The notes under the pieces: model-generated | What the model was told of the DNA's origin: nothing | Databases searched by the model: none | Seen by the model: only the letters and a program-made list of their open reading frames with translations | Assembly: GCA_963693365.1 (NCBI GenBank) | Contig: CAVNZM010000004.1 | Span: 14,384,001-14,448,000 of the forward strand | From: Amoebidium appalachense | Lineage: Eukaryota; Ichthyosporea | DNA length: 64,000 nucleotides | Direction of reading: 5' to 3' | Program-made: the position numbers and the translations under genes | Shown here: positions 1-44,499 of the stretch, in pieces | How positions within the stretch are numbered: position 1 is the stretch's first letter | How the letters are laid out: each line of letters opens with the position of its first letter

Positions 1-203
1 GGCCTCGCCCCCCTCTCCACCCCACCCCAAAGCCACCCCACACCTAACACTGCTAGCATTAAGGCCTCACCCCCCTCTCCACCCCACCCCAAAGCCACCC
101 CACACCTTCCTGCTAACACTGCTAGCATCAAGGCCTCACCCCCCTCTCCACCCCACCCCAAAGCCACCCCACACCTTCCTGCTAACACTGCTAGCATTAA
201 GGC
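1..203. repeat. 68-bp minisatellite, three copies
   Basis: Three head-to-tail copies of a C-rich unit begin GGCCTCRCCCCCCTCTCC and end CTGCTAGCATYAA. The first copy (1-62) lacks about six bases (TTCCTG) present in the other two. It may continue beyond the left edge. It lies directly downstream of the last visible TLC-protein exon, so it is probably intron or 3' flank. Confidence 0.9.
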
Positions 204-210
204 CTTAATG

Positions 211-329
211 CTAAAACGCAGGGAGGGGGATACGGACAATGAGGACGTTGATGAGGTGGTGCATCCAGTCGATAAAGGTCAGGTTGCGGAAAAACAGCTG
301 TGTGTGTGTGTGTGTGCGCGTGTGTGCGC

Positions 330-365
<36 letters not shown>

Positions 366-702
366 TATTTTTTTGGGGGGGGAGGGAGACAGACAGGTGC
401 CTGTCAGAGCCCATGTGAATGGTCCATTCCACGTTAATCTGCGGCCATACCCCACTTCCCTACATACCCACATTGGCCTAAACTTACGGCAAGCACCAAG
501 CAGGTACCACGGTCCCTTGCCCCCCTCCCCCCCCCCCCCCCCCCCTGCACACCCCTCCCCCCCCCCCCGAGGGCACACTGATTTTCACCCTTTGTTTGCC
601 ACCACATGGCACCTAGTCTAGAGTGCCGCTGCATATCCACAACACCGTGTACTACAGACCAGCACACCAGCTCCCATAGCTTTTGCTGCGAATTGTCCCC
701 CC

Positions 703-757
<55 letters not shown>

Positions 758-1875
758 CACAGCCATAAAACAAAAACCTAGCGGCTACACAGCATCTACA
801 TACCCATCATTTTCGCAATATGAAACCCTACATTCTCAATACTTTCATCTCCACCAAATCCGCATCATTCCTAAAAAGTACCTCTAGCACACTTTCCGGG
901 TTAAAGCAATCTCCTCGATAACCTCTGACCCCTTTTTTATCCCCCCTACACACATTAATCCATCCTCGCCTTGTACACCAATCTCCCCCCCCCCCCCCCC
1001 CCCTCCCCCCATCTATCTATACCCCCAACCCCCCCTTACACATAGGCATTACAGGTTGTCTTCCCCCCCCCCCCCCCCCCCCCCCCGCCTCACCTTTCAT
1101 CCCCTTCTCCATCCCCCCTCCCCTCCCCCCGCACACATTTACAATCCCCCCCCCCCCCCCCCCCCCCCCCACAGATTTACAATCCCCCCCCCCCCCCCCC
1201 CACATTTACATCCCCCCCTCCCCCCACACACACATTTACAATCCCCCCCCCCCCCACACATTTACAATCCCTTTTCCACACACATTTACAATGCCCCTCC
1301 CCCCACACATTTACAATCCCCCCCCCCCCCCCCCCCCACACATTTACAATCCCCCCCCCCCCCCCCCACACACACATTTACAATCCCCCCCCCACACACA
1401 TTTACAATGCCCCTCCCCCCACACATTTACAATCCCCCACCCCCCCCACACATTTACAATCCCCCCCCCCCCCCCACACACATTTACAATCCCCCCCCCA
1501 CACACATTTACAATCCCCCTCCCCCCCCCCCCACACACACATTTACAATCTCCCCCCCCCCCCCCCACACACACATTTACAATCCCTCCCCCCCCCCCCC
1601 CCCCCACACACACACTCACCACGTGGTACAGGTGGATGGCATAGACCACAGGCAGGGGGTCACCGGACACAGTGGCATCCCCGTCCAGGGGGTGTGCGAG
1701 GAGGGCAAATGTGTCCCGCCACACCACGTGCACGACTATGATGTTGGCTAGCACGTGCAGGATGAAGTAGCGCTAGGGGGGAGTGGCTTAGTGAGTGTGT
1801 GTGCAGCCCGGCTAGAGATAAGCATAAGAGAGGCCCATAGGTTGTGGTGGTGGTGGTGGTGGTGGGTGGGTGGGT

Positions 1876-1932
<57 letters not shown>

Positions 1933-2564
1933 AAAGGGGGTGAAAGCTGGTTGTAAAGGTTGGAGGTTGGGAGACTGGTGTAGGGAAGTAGGTGGAAGCC
2001 AGGGTGGGGCAGGGGAGGAGGGGGGGGAAGAGGGGGGGGGGGGGGTTTGGGGGGGAGTACCGCACCGATCAACTAAGGTTGGCCTTGTACAAAGGGACTG
2101 TGACTTTTATAGACTCGTTTGTATGCAGAAAGGATCGCGTGAGTGCGAGAGTGGAAGGTCAGGCACGAAATTCGTGTGGGTGGGCGGCAGTACACTGATG
2201 ACACGTGCGACTAGAATGGAAGGGGGGCGTGGGAGAGGGTCTCGGTAAGGAGGCAGAGTGTAAGCTAGAAAGGAAAGTATGTGTATGTGCATCACTGTGT
2301 GGTCAGGTGTAATGATGATAAGGATGCTTGAACTTTTTGTTGTCAGGGCTGGGGCAGTGTTGGGACTCGACAGAGGGGATGAAGGGTAGGGCTGTGAGAG
2401 GGGGGGAGGGGGGGAGGGAGGCGAGAGAGAGGGGGGAGGGGAGGGGGCAAGAGGGGGCAGCCTACTGCGCCGGGAGACTTGCGCACGCCCAGCAGGTCCA
2501 CCACGCCCAGCACGGCCAGCCACTGCAGTGACAGCACTACGGTCTCCTGTGTAAAGGGCGCCAT
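211..2564 (-). CDS. TLC-domain membrane protein, 3' end not resolved
   Basis: Three exons are visible: 2564-2466, 1772-1620 and 297 to about 234 or 211. All join in phase 0. Exon 1 starts at ATG 2564 and gives a hydrophobic segment (LQWLAVLGVVDLLGV). Exon 2 gives RYFILHVLANIIVVHVVW, then a loop, then VVYAIHLYHV. Exon 3 gives FIDWMHHLINVLIV. The order RYF(I/V)LH, a YxxHxYH-like segment and a D-W-x-HH motif is what I know from TRAM/LAG1/CLN8 (TLC) proteins of the TLCD type, which are multi-pass membrane proteins linked to lipid sensing or sphingolipid synthesis. A full TLC domain has about 60 more residues after HH. Exon 3 therefore probably uses the donor after 234 and the gene runs off the left edge. 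If it reads through to the stop at 211-213, the product is a truncated 111 aa. The precise function is unknown. Confidence 0.72.
1130..1618. repeat. Poly-C / CACATTTACAAT minisatellite in TLC intron 2
   Basis: About 15 copies of a short unit CACATTTACAAT are separated by C runs of 4 to 19 bases and sometimes an extra CA. The core is conserved while the C run varies in length. The array stops beside the exon 2 donor (1614-1619). Long apparent reading frames here on both strands (Pro/His or Gly/Val rich) are artefacts of the repeat. Confidence 0.93.
1876..1931. repeat. Poly-G run, 56 bases
   Basis: A pure G homopolymer preceded by GGT and GGGT repeats, inside intron 1 of the TLC gene. On the transcribed sense it is poly-C. 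It is a likely spot for assembly error and can form quadruplexes on the plus strand. Confidence 0.95.
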
Positions 2565-3573
2565 CTGCACAAAACAACTCAGTCTGCTGTAAGACGACGA
2601 TTTAACGGGTTTTGGTGTGACATTGAGAGAACGTTGTGTCGGGGATCAGCACAGCACACAGGGGGCAACTTGATCCTAGGGAAACGCTTTGTTTATGCGC
2701 CGCACCACGTTAATAACTGTCACCCCTAGCACCGGTTATGATAAATAGTGGGCCTTAGTGTGGTTTACAGCGGCAAAGAACTGTCCGGTGGTAGGCAAGT
2801 TGAAAAACCCATGCGCACCGTCTTAACTCCAGCTGCAGTCAGTGAGACTAGTGCCTGGCTGTTGGCCTCTGGTGAAGCTCACAAGCAGCAACTATTCACA
2901 CGAACTGGAACTGTAGCAACGTGCAGCCACTCTCTCCCTACTGGCACGGCCCTCCGACTCTGACAGCGGACCCTCTCAGTTTTCCCACTCTGTATGCCGG
3001 CACAGGGCCTCCCTTACCTCTGCGCTCTGCTGCTTTCTGCCCTCCGATGCGGTGTGCAGGCCACAAATCCCTGTCTGGTCGCTATCTGAAAACGCCCAAG
3101 TGCCCTGTCCCTCACAGACTGCAACCCTCACCAGTTGTGACTGCAATTTGCAACTCGCTGACCTGACTGACAGGAAAAAGAAGCGGAAAAGGCTTTTGAC
3201 GGAAAAGCGTGGGTGTGCTTTTGCATTCCATTCATAGCACAGACCTTCCTATTGGGTGCAAATCTGAGCCACATCGCAACCAAGCGTTCCTATTAGTCCA
3301 CGCTTTCGTATCCAATCCGAAGGACAAGCCGCACATGTACGAGGTACGTTGACACTTTTCCAAGTTCACGAAAAAAAAAAAAGCACCTGCCACGTGTGAC
3401 TGCGGCTTCAGCCTGACCTATGACCAAGTCTACTCTGGAGAGAGGATATGAGTTGGCGCCTTGATCAGTCGCTTCAGAAGGAAAGTTTTGTCGGCCTTGA
3501 AAAATAAGAGCTACCTCCACAGGTAGCAGAAAAAGCACGGACTGGCAGAGTCCTTGGGAGACTCATTGAGTCA
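2565..3573. promoter_or_regulatory. Upstream region of the TLC gene
   Basis: Non-repetitive DNA upstream of the TLC ATG (2564, minus strand). It contains a CCAAT motif near 3313 and two related pieces, TTCCTATTGG near 3247 and TTCCTATTAG near 3288. TTGTTTTGTGCAG directly before the ATG looks like a splice acceptor, so a 5' non-coding exon may lie further upstream. No TATA box could be assigned and no coding segment was recognised. Confidence 0.35.
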
Positions 3574-4380
3574 GTGGGTGTCTCGGAGTCGGGTAACTCC
3601 AATAAAAGCACGTGCACTGCCCTGTCCCCGTCCAGTACAGTATCCTATCTCGCGCTGAAATTCAATAAGCACATAAGCCGCTTAAAGAAGTATTTGCCCT
3701 CCCACCCTCTCTTCTCTATCCGACCTGTCCCCTCCTCACCTCTCCCCTCTTTCCTCCCCTCTCTCTCCCCTTCTCCCCTGGGCACAAATACAAATAAACC
3801 CCGCAATAGTGTGTGTGTGACTTTGGACTGCCACTTACTTATTAAACATGTACACAATCACAAGATAATCACGCAATATAACAAATGGAAAAAGATACCA
3901 CACGACACTAGACCCGATGAAAGCATACACCTTGAAAAACTAAGCCTTATGTCTCATTTTATATATACTGACCGCCTCAACCATATTGCCAAATATGGCA
4001 CTCGCAAGTGTATAACACCTAAATACATATTACCTTCCTGTAGAACTGGTCTTTCTCTAGCTGATGGTATTATTGATCAATTACCACGCTTTTACTGTAC
4101 ACGTGCTATACAGTGGAGATCTAATAAGTATAAGGTGGCATCATTTGCATGCCCAAACAACACACACACACACCAGTTTAACCGGTCATGTATCGCCAAA
4201 TGTAGTTTGATAGACCACATAATACCGCAACACACACACGTCACATTCACAACAGACACCCAGAAAGATAGCCTACCTGTAAATTACAACATCCTTGATT
4301 TTATACTAAACACGCGTAACTACGACCTGTTTATTAGATGTATTGATTGGCTTGAGAAACACATCACTACAAAATTATAG
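3574..4380 (+). CDS. Unidentified 268-codon ORF
   Basis: An uninterrupted frame of 268 codons in DNA that is AT-richer and more complex than its surroundings. It ends with TAG just before a (CA)n array. The protein is basic and rich in N, H, K and I, with a central Lys/Asn/Ile-rich body and a C-terminal helix-like tail (ILDFILNTRNYDLFIRCIDW). I recognise no family. A CxxxC then H pattern (SCIAKCSLIDHI) followed by that tail faintly resembles the end of some non-LTR retrotransposon reverse transcriptases. With the A-run at 4490-4519 it could be a decayed retroelement 3' end. No start context or promoter supports the ATG. Confidence 0.3.
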   Translation: MGVSESGNSNKSTCTALSPSSTVSYLALKFNKHISRLKKYLPSHPLFSIRPVPSSPLPSFLPSLSPSPLGTNTNKPRNSVCVTLDCHLLIKHVHNHKIITQYNKWKKIPHDTRPDESIHLEKLSLMSHFIYTDRLNHIAKYGTRKCITPKYILPSCRTGLSLADGIIDQLPRFYCTRAIQWRSNKYKVASFACPNNTHTHQFNRSCIAKCSLIDHIIPQHTHVTFTTDTQKDSLPVNYNILDFILNTRNYDLFIRCIDWLEKHITTKL

Positions 4381-4401
4381 CGCACGCGCACACACACACA
4401 C

Positions 4402-4452
<51 letters not shown>

Positions 4453-4484
4453 CCAGCTGATACCGAGTGTCCCGAGGGGAGCCC

Positions 4485-4520
<36 letters not shown>

Positions 4521-5159
4521 GGGGAACCCCAACTAATTGATTTCTCCTTGTAGTCTTTATGGTGTCTCGTAGAGAAAGTAAACCCTGATATATAGTCACC
4601 ACCCGACATCTATGTACGTGATCATGATATACCGCTGAGGGGATATTCCGAGCAAAACCCCCCCCCCCATACCTGAGACTGGTTCTCTTTGCCTCGAGTA
4701 AACAGCGTAAACCCCCCACGGTGATTTATTCCTGCGGGATTGCTGCCACATCCAAGGCCTGCCTTGGCCACACCAGGCAACCCCGATAAAACAAACCAAA
4801 AAAGGGTGGGAAAAAAAAGAAAGAAAGAGCAAGCCAAGCCAGGGTATACGGGTGACTAGTGAATTAAATACAGGTGTTCTGCACGTGATATATCCATGGA
4901 TAAGCATTCGGGGTCTTATCTCTGTAGTTATCCAACATACTTACATACTTGTTACACGCCTGAAAAAGAGAGATCATTCACTCGGATTTATCAGGGACAT
5001 AACAACAATGGACGAACCATCAATATTTCCCAACTGAAACACATCCGTAAACGAGGGTTGATGGTTAACAGTCGGCTGCATCCATCCAGGAAATTCCAAA
5101 AATGTGGTTGAAAAACCAGGACCAAACCATGTGCACTGACCCACAACACATGATCGAGC
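4381..5159. other. Intergenic stretch downstream of dienelactone hydrolase
   Basis: It holds (CA)n at 4388-4452, an A-run at 4490-4519 and a C-run near 4660. The rest is moderately AT-rich unique sequence with no convincing exon. It is the 3' flank of the minus-strand hydrolase gene, which stops at 5160. Confidence 0.5.
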
Positions 5160-9241
<4,082 letters not shown>

Positions 9242-9651
9242 CTTCAAAAAAAAAAAAAACTGTGAAGGGGGAGAGAGAAGTGTGACAGCCTGCAGCTGTC
9301 AGCCGTATGTTCAAACGAAAGTTTACTGCTTTTTAGTGACGAAAAATTACACAATTCCATATAGGGCTATTACTGTATACTTCCTATTGGTGAGCCACAG
9401 CTTTGACACCAGTCCCCCTTGAGCAGCACTTATCCCCCATGACTTTATACACAGACACAGCCTCATTCGAACCAGCTGCAGGTCAAAACGGTTACAGAGG
9501 CGGTTCATTTGTCCGGTCCTATATGAAAGTGTATACAGACATAATAGGTAGGTCCAGCTATTAGGGAGAAAAGAGGGTTCTCGTGGGTCAGCAGGCAGGA
9601 ACGTGTGTATTCTTTGCGAGCATAAGCAGGGCACTACAGGGCGGCACGAAT
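9242..9651. promoter_or_regulatory. Shared divergent promoter: hydrolase and HAD genes
   Basis: Only 410 bp separate the hydrolase ATG (9241, minus) from the HAD ATG (9652, plus). An inverted CCAAT box (CCTATTGGTGAG) lies near 9382. An A-run sits just upstream of the hydrolase ATG. No TATA box is evident. Head-to-head spacing this short implies shared control, and both products carry presequences that look mitochondrial. Confidence 0.5.
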
Positions 9652-15926
<6,275 letters not shown>

Positions 15927-16036
15927 CAGGGAGAGGGGGCAATCGTGGTGGGGCATGTGCGCAGGCGCACGTGTTATGGGGGGGGGTGATGTGTGTGCAC
16001 GTGTCCGGGGAAGGGAAGGGAGGGTTGGGGGGAGGG

Positions 16037-16073
<37 letters not shown>

Positions 16074-16542
16074 GTTCCATCCATAGGCTTTGTGTATTCC
16101 CTCCTGAGGCACACTGTAACCACGTGATTCTTGCCCGTATTCTTGCAGACCCTAACCAACCATGCTGCAGTGTGCGGCCATTCATTCACCCACTGCCTTG
16201 TACATAGAATAGCCAGCTGGCAGGAAACAGCTGAGACCCCTGGCTGGGATAGCATAATCTCCTAGGCGTAATTTCACCTTCGTATGACTCTTGCTGTGCC
16301 GCTATTTAGGTATGGCATCGACTGCACCTGGCCCTACTAATAATACTGCTCCAAGCAAATCACAGCTTGTGTGGACAGTCTTTGGATGCAGTGGTGTCTC
16401 GTGCACACACAATACACAGCCACCGTGGTGTGGCTGCTGCAGCCCGTGCACGGGCATGCCTGTGCCGTGTGTGTGGTGGCAGCCCGTACATCCCCCCCTC
16501 CCCCCACACACAACACGTGCTATTTTTCCAGCCCCACGCCTG
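15927..16542. other. Convergent 3' intergenic region
   Basis: It lies between the HAD stop (15924-15926, plus) and the methyltransferase stop (16543-16545, minus). It contains a G-run at about 16038-16072 and otherwise unique sequence. No gene or clear AATAAA signal was seen. Confidence 0.6.
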
Positions 16543-19554
<3,012 letters not shown>

Positions 19555-20297
19555 GTTGCTACTACCAGCTGTGCACGCTGAGAGGAGGTGACACACGTGA
19601 TTCTGTATATACATTCAGTCGGCAATGTCATTCGAATTCGCCCCTCTCACTGTCTGTGGCGGCCTGTCCAAAAGCGGCGGAGGCCAGGCAACTTGCAAGG
19701 TTGGTGTTTGCGCAAACCAGACTACCCATGGTTGATTGGTGAAAACTGCATCTGTGCAGATACCTAATTGGTGTATAGCGCATCGCTTTAGTCCCCAAAG
19801 AGTTTAAATGTAGCGGGGGTTTGTCGTATTTTGTAATTACTAGTAACTGTAGACTAAGTAATGAGAAATAAAGCCTCTCCAGACCAAACAACCTTTATGT
19901 TGTGTGAATACTTATATGTTTTTATATTGATAGATACATGCAGTTCTACTTCATATTTTCTGAGCGGAAAACCCTGGGATTTAAGTTTTAAATACCTGAT
20001 TTACGTCGCCGAAATATGACTAGGAGTTCCAAGTGGAGGGGCCATCCGCAATGTTGCTGCTGATCATGAAGGGTAGTGTGCGGTTAGTCGTATTCGCCAT
20101 CAAGTCAATATAAGCATAAGGCTAACCGAACACCCCCATATGGCTTCCGCAATCGCCAGCTTCGATTTTTATGCTATTGTGTGAGAGTGGCAGGCTGGCA
20201 GCACTACGTATACGTGTGACAGCCAGCGTACGGCGGCCACTGACAGCAGCGGAACTTGCTGCACATATGCACGGTGTGTACAATTCGTGGCGCAGTC
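19555..20297. promoter_or_regulatory. Divergent promoter region: SUMT and saposin-A protein
   Basis: 743 bp of unique sequence, AT-rich in the middle, between two head-to-head genes. Inverted CCAAT boxes occur near 19733 (TTGATTGGTGAAAA) and 19768 (TAATTGGTG). No convincing TATA box was assigned to either gene. Confidence 0.45.
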
Positions 20298-20718
20298 ATG
20301 TTCTTGGTGCAAGAGCTGGCCGCCGTGCTTACCCTTGCCGGCTTGCACGTGGTGGACGCACACCCGCCCGCGCACGGCAAGGTGGGCCACAACCCGTGCG
20401 CCTGGGGGCCCAGCTTCTGGTGCAAGAACCTGGAGAACACGCAGTACTGCAACATGGACGCGGATATGTGTGCGCCCTACTGCAACGAGCCTGCCCTCTA
20501 CCCCGAGCTGGCCGGTGGCGACGTATGTGTGCTGCTGGGGCTGAGCGACTGCATGCAGGGCCCCTCGTACTGGTGCATGGCCACACAGACGGCCACGGAG
20601 TGCCAGGTCGACACGCAGCAGTGTAGGCAGTTTTGCGAGAACCCAAAGGCCTATCCAGACATACAGGTGTGTGTGTGTGTGTGTGCGTGTGTGCGTATGC
20701 GTGTGTGTGTGTGTGTTT

Positions 20719-20797
<79 letters not shown>

Positions 20798-21357
20798 CTT
20801 GTGTGCCGCGTTAGCCCAACATATGTGCATGGGTGCATGGTTGCGTGCGTGTGTGGTTGCATGCATGCGTGTTTGCGTGCATGTGTGCGTGTGCTGGTGA
20901 GGGCATCTCCTTGGTGTCTGTAGTGCTGTGGGTTGGTGTATGTGTGCATGTGCAGTTGCAGATGTGCACACATACGTCCCAGTATGTACAGGTCCTCTAT
21001 TGGGTGTTGTCATGGCCACGATGTGAGAGCCTGAATGATGCAGAGAGACACGCGAGGCTTTTGCTACCACACACTTTTCTTTGTACCCACTCCTTTTTTG
21101 ATACACGGACGAATACCTCCAAGTCAGCCACGCGCCTGCAGGCCACACACCAAGCCACAGTGCAGACACCACACAGAACCCCCTAACCCTTCCTTCATCA
21201 CGCAGGGAGGGGGAGATATGCGCACTGCTGCGGAGCCCTCAAGAGGACAGGCAGCAGCAGGCAGAGCGCGTGGACCTGCAGGCACCAACGGGCGGCTGTG
21301 AAAGCGGGCCCTCCTATTGGTGCAGCTCGAGCGAGGCCGCCTCTGAGTGCGGCAAGC

Positions 21358-21426
<69 letters not shown>

Positions 21427-21488
21427 TGTGTGTGTGCATGTGTATGGGTGAATGTGTGTGTGTGTGTGTGTTTGTGTGTGAGTGAGCG

Positions 21489-21521
<33 letters not shown>

Positions 21522-21675
21522 TTGTACGTGGTTGTGTGTATGCTCGTGCACACACAGGTTCGCAGCTGTGTGTGTGTGTGTGTGTGTGTGAGCACGTAGA
21601 TATGTGCTGGTGCACAGGTGCACACTGTGTGTGCATCTGCATGCATTGTTTGTGTGTACTCTTTGGTTTTGGTGG

Positions 21676-21736
<61 letters not shown>

Positions 21737-22044
21737 GGGGATGGCTCAGTGTAGAGGGTTACTTTAGAAAAGCTGCCTTATGCTTGACTAATATCAGTTT
21801 CCGAACCTGTGTGTATTCCTTGAGCGATTACACAGTGCATAAGCTGTCCCCAGTCGCCCTTCCCTTCTCATCGTCCTCTGCTAATATGGCTCTGCCTCTC
21901 CTTCTTCCCCCTCAATAGCACTTTGTGTGTGCCATGACCGCAAACCGCATACATACGCGCACGCTAACACACATACAATGTACACTTTGCCTTTTGGAAT
22001 TCATTCCCTCCCGCCCCTCCCCCCCCCCTTCCCCACCACCACCA

Positions 22045-22117
<73 letters not shown>

Positions 22118-22324
22118 AAACCAACCAACCTTCCCACCCCAGCCCAAAGCCCCATTCCGAGCATGCACCTCCCCCCCCCCCCCTCCCCCCGCCCCCCGCC
22201 CGCCCCAAACACACACACGCAGGTGTCTGCGTGCCTACCGCACTGCCAGCTAGCTGCCCTCTACCCACACCTTCCTGCGGGACCTGTCTGCCGCAAGCTG
22301 ATGCTGCCAGAAAAGGCAGCCTGA
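20298..22324 (+). CDS. Secreted protein with three saposin-A-type modules
   Basis: Exons 20298-20666, 21210-21359 and 22223-22324 give 206 aa. Residues 1-21 are hydrophobic ([16 protein letters not shown]) and read as a signal peptide. Three cysteine modules follow the SapA pattern C-x-x-GPS-(Y/F)-WC-x7/8-C-x6/7-C-x2/3-[19 protein letters not shown] and CESGPSYWC. Links between them repeat as (A/K)LYPxL(A)GGxVCxLL, and a last link [13 protein letters not shown] ends the protein. SapA modules normally flank saposin-B domains in prosaposin. No saposin-B domain is present here, so the role is unknown, possibly lipid or membrane contact. The exon 2 acceptor is uncertain (AG at 21205 or 21209); 21210 keeps phase 0. 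Confidence 0.8.
20667..20803. repeat. (GT)n starting at a splice donor
   Basis: The intron 1 donor of the saposin-A gene (ATACAG then GTGTGT) opens directly into about 130 bp of mostly GT repeat. Intron 2 does the same from 21360, giving (GT)n to about 21420 and imperfect copies to 21600. Confidence 0.93.
21679..21735. repeat. Poly-G run, 57 bases
   Basis: A G homopolymer in saposin-A intron 2. A (CA)n array (22050-22111) and C-runs (22171-22200) lie nearer the exon 3 acceptor. Confidence 0.95.
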
Positions 22325-23458
22325 GAGGGCCTGCCGGGGAAACATAACAACCCCCCCCCCCCCCCCCCCCCCTCCCCCTTCCCCCACCCAACGCTTCACC
22401 TCCCTCTCACCTCCCTCTCCGCCTGATATAACAGTCGTATGTAATTGTAGGCTTTCCTTGCATCTTGCCTCCAAAATACCCCTCCTCTCTATACTTCCAG
22501 ATAGGTACGTTTGTGGTTTCTTGATTCGCTGACTTATCTTCCACACCAACATAGCATTGTATTAAATATGTCTTAACTAGATATAGCAGCGAATGACCGG
22601 TAGTGTAGATGGTATCATATAGAGACGTATATGCCTAAAACCAGACTGGCGAGGCACCGTGGCAGGGTATAAGAGTATTATATTTTTGGCCAATATTAGT
22701 ACTATAGTTGGTGTTGAAATACTAAGCGTGTGATGTGTGCACGCGGCATATAAAAATGTGTCGTCCGTAGTGTACGAATGCTTAGACGGCTGCAAAGCAG
22801 AGAGATTCACGACTGTGAAAAGAGCTGTAAGACCCAGACCTCGTGACCCTGTATAGCAGTCATGAAAAAGCAGTCAGATTTGCGTTCATTTTCCGTTCAT
22901 TTTGGTTGGTGACACCATTCTCCACAATCCGTCGACCCTACTGCCTGGAGACGGACCATCTGTCGCGAGCAACCGTAGCGGCCCGTATACATGTAATAAA
23001 CATGGCACGGTCACGGCCATACAGTGCCCTGTTCGCCCCTCAGTCTCTTCCCTCTTCGAGTCAAAACAACACCGATAGCCTCCTTGGGGAGGACTGCCGC
23101 GAAACTTGACTCAGGTGTCCGGGGCCCCGGGCAGGTGGCACTGCACCCTTCGCGGATTGGTGCAGAGAGCACCCACTTAGCCATATATGGTGCGACGGGT
23201 TAGGTGGGCCAATCACAGCACACCGTCCAATGTGGCGCGCATCTGCACGTGTACAAAACATGCCGCTGTGCACTGAGCCGTGCCAAACTGCAACTGAACT
23301 GGTGCGTGCCTGGGGTGGTCATGTGTCGTGTGAATGCAGGTCTTTTCTCTGATAGATCTTAACTATTTTTCTGCCTGTGTAATCTTGGTTTCATAAGTGC
23401 GCCAATAGACCTTTTAAAGGCAGTGCTAGGACTTACCGGGCCGTGTGCAGGTGCCACG
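22325..23458. promoter_or_regulatory. Upstream region of the PurL-type gene, with CCAAT and CArG motifs
   Basis: A C-run at 22350-22372 is followed by about 1 kb of unique sequence. Candidate elements are TATAAAAA near 22749, an inverted CCAAT box near 23155 (GGATTGGTGC), a CCAAT box near 23211 (GGCCAATCAC), and CCATATATGG at 23181-23190, a perfect CC(A/T)6GG palindrome between the two CCAAT boxes. GTGTGCAG at 23443-23450 could be an acceptor of a 5' non-coding exon just before the ATG. Confidence 0.45.
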
Positions 23459-43447
<19,989 letters not shown>

Positions 43448-43676
43448 GGTAGCTACCCCCCCCCCCCCCCCCCCCCCCCCAAAGTATGGGTTGGGAACCA
43501 CGCGCGAAACCCATGCTTTTGTGGAGGCATAGGAACCCCCTGATGATGGGCTCTGTTCAAGTGTCTGCTGCCTGCACGCTTAAATTGTGTGTGTTTGGAT
43601 TTCCCACCTTTGTGACGCTTTGTTGTTGCTCTTTGTTGTCTCCATATTTCCAACCCTCTAACGCATACATCCCCCT

Positions 43677-43707
<31 letters not shown>

Positions 43708-43876
43708 ATCCCCAACCAGGACACCCTCCTTTCCCATCATGTCACATGCGCGATATCACTGTCCGTAGCCGTTACGAGACGGGATAACACCATTAAGGCC
43801 TATTGATAGCACTTGGTTTTTTCGTATGTGAGAAATTGTGAATGTGGTTTTTTATTTTTTTGGTTTACGTAGTGGG

Positions 43877-43909
<33 letters not shown>

Positions 43910-44309
43910 GCTTGGTCCCCTCCCCCCCCCAGCACACACACACACACACACACCACCACCACCACCACCACCACCACCACCACACCACCACCAAAAAAAA
44001 AAAAAAAAAAAAAAATCTTCGCCCCAGATTTGATGACTGTTAGTTGGGTGGGCTCGGGGGATGGGATGGGGAGGGGGAGGGGGGAGGGGGGGGGGGGGGG
44101 GGGGGGGGTGTTCAGATGGGTGACTGATGGTGTGGTACCCCTGCAGGCGAGTGACTCACCCGCTAACTACCGGGTCTTCTGCCATAATGGTTGGTGCGGA
44201 TATTTATTTGACTTGTAGGCAAGTAGAAGGTAGCGGTAGCCTGTTAGTTGATGCAGCAAAGTTGAGACAAAAAGAGCACATGGCAAAAGAAAAAATTTCT
44301 TTTTAAAAT

Positions 44310-44341
<32 letters not shown>

Positions 44342-44437
44342 AAGAAAACAAAATTGCGACAAATACCTGTAAGAATTATTTTTGAAGGTGCAAGTGGTTG
44401 GTCTGTGTTCGACTGTGTACCTGTGTGTGTTTTGTGT

Positions 44438-44499
<62 letters not shown>

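Noticed and set aside
1748-2072. Proline-rich and glycine-rich frames around the 56-base G run
   Set aside because: They come from the homopolymer. The stretch lies between two well-defined TLC exons.
43858-44015. Transposon or retroposed poly-A signature from T-run, (CA)n, (CCA)n, A-run order
   Set aside because: The T-run and A-run look like inverted ends, but nothing except simple repeats lies between them and no target duplication is visible.
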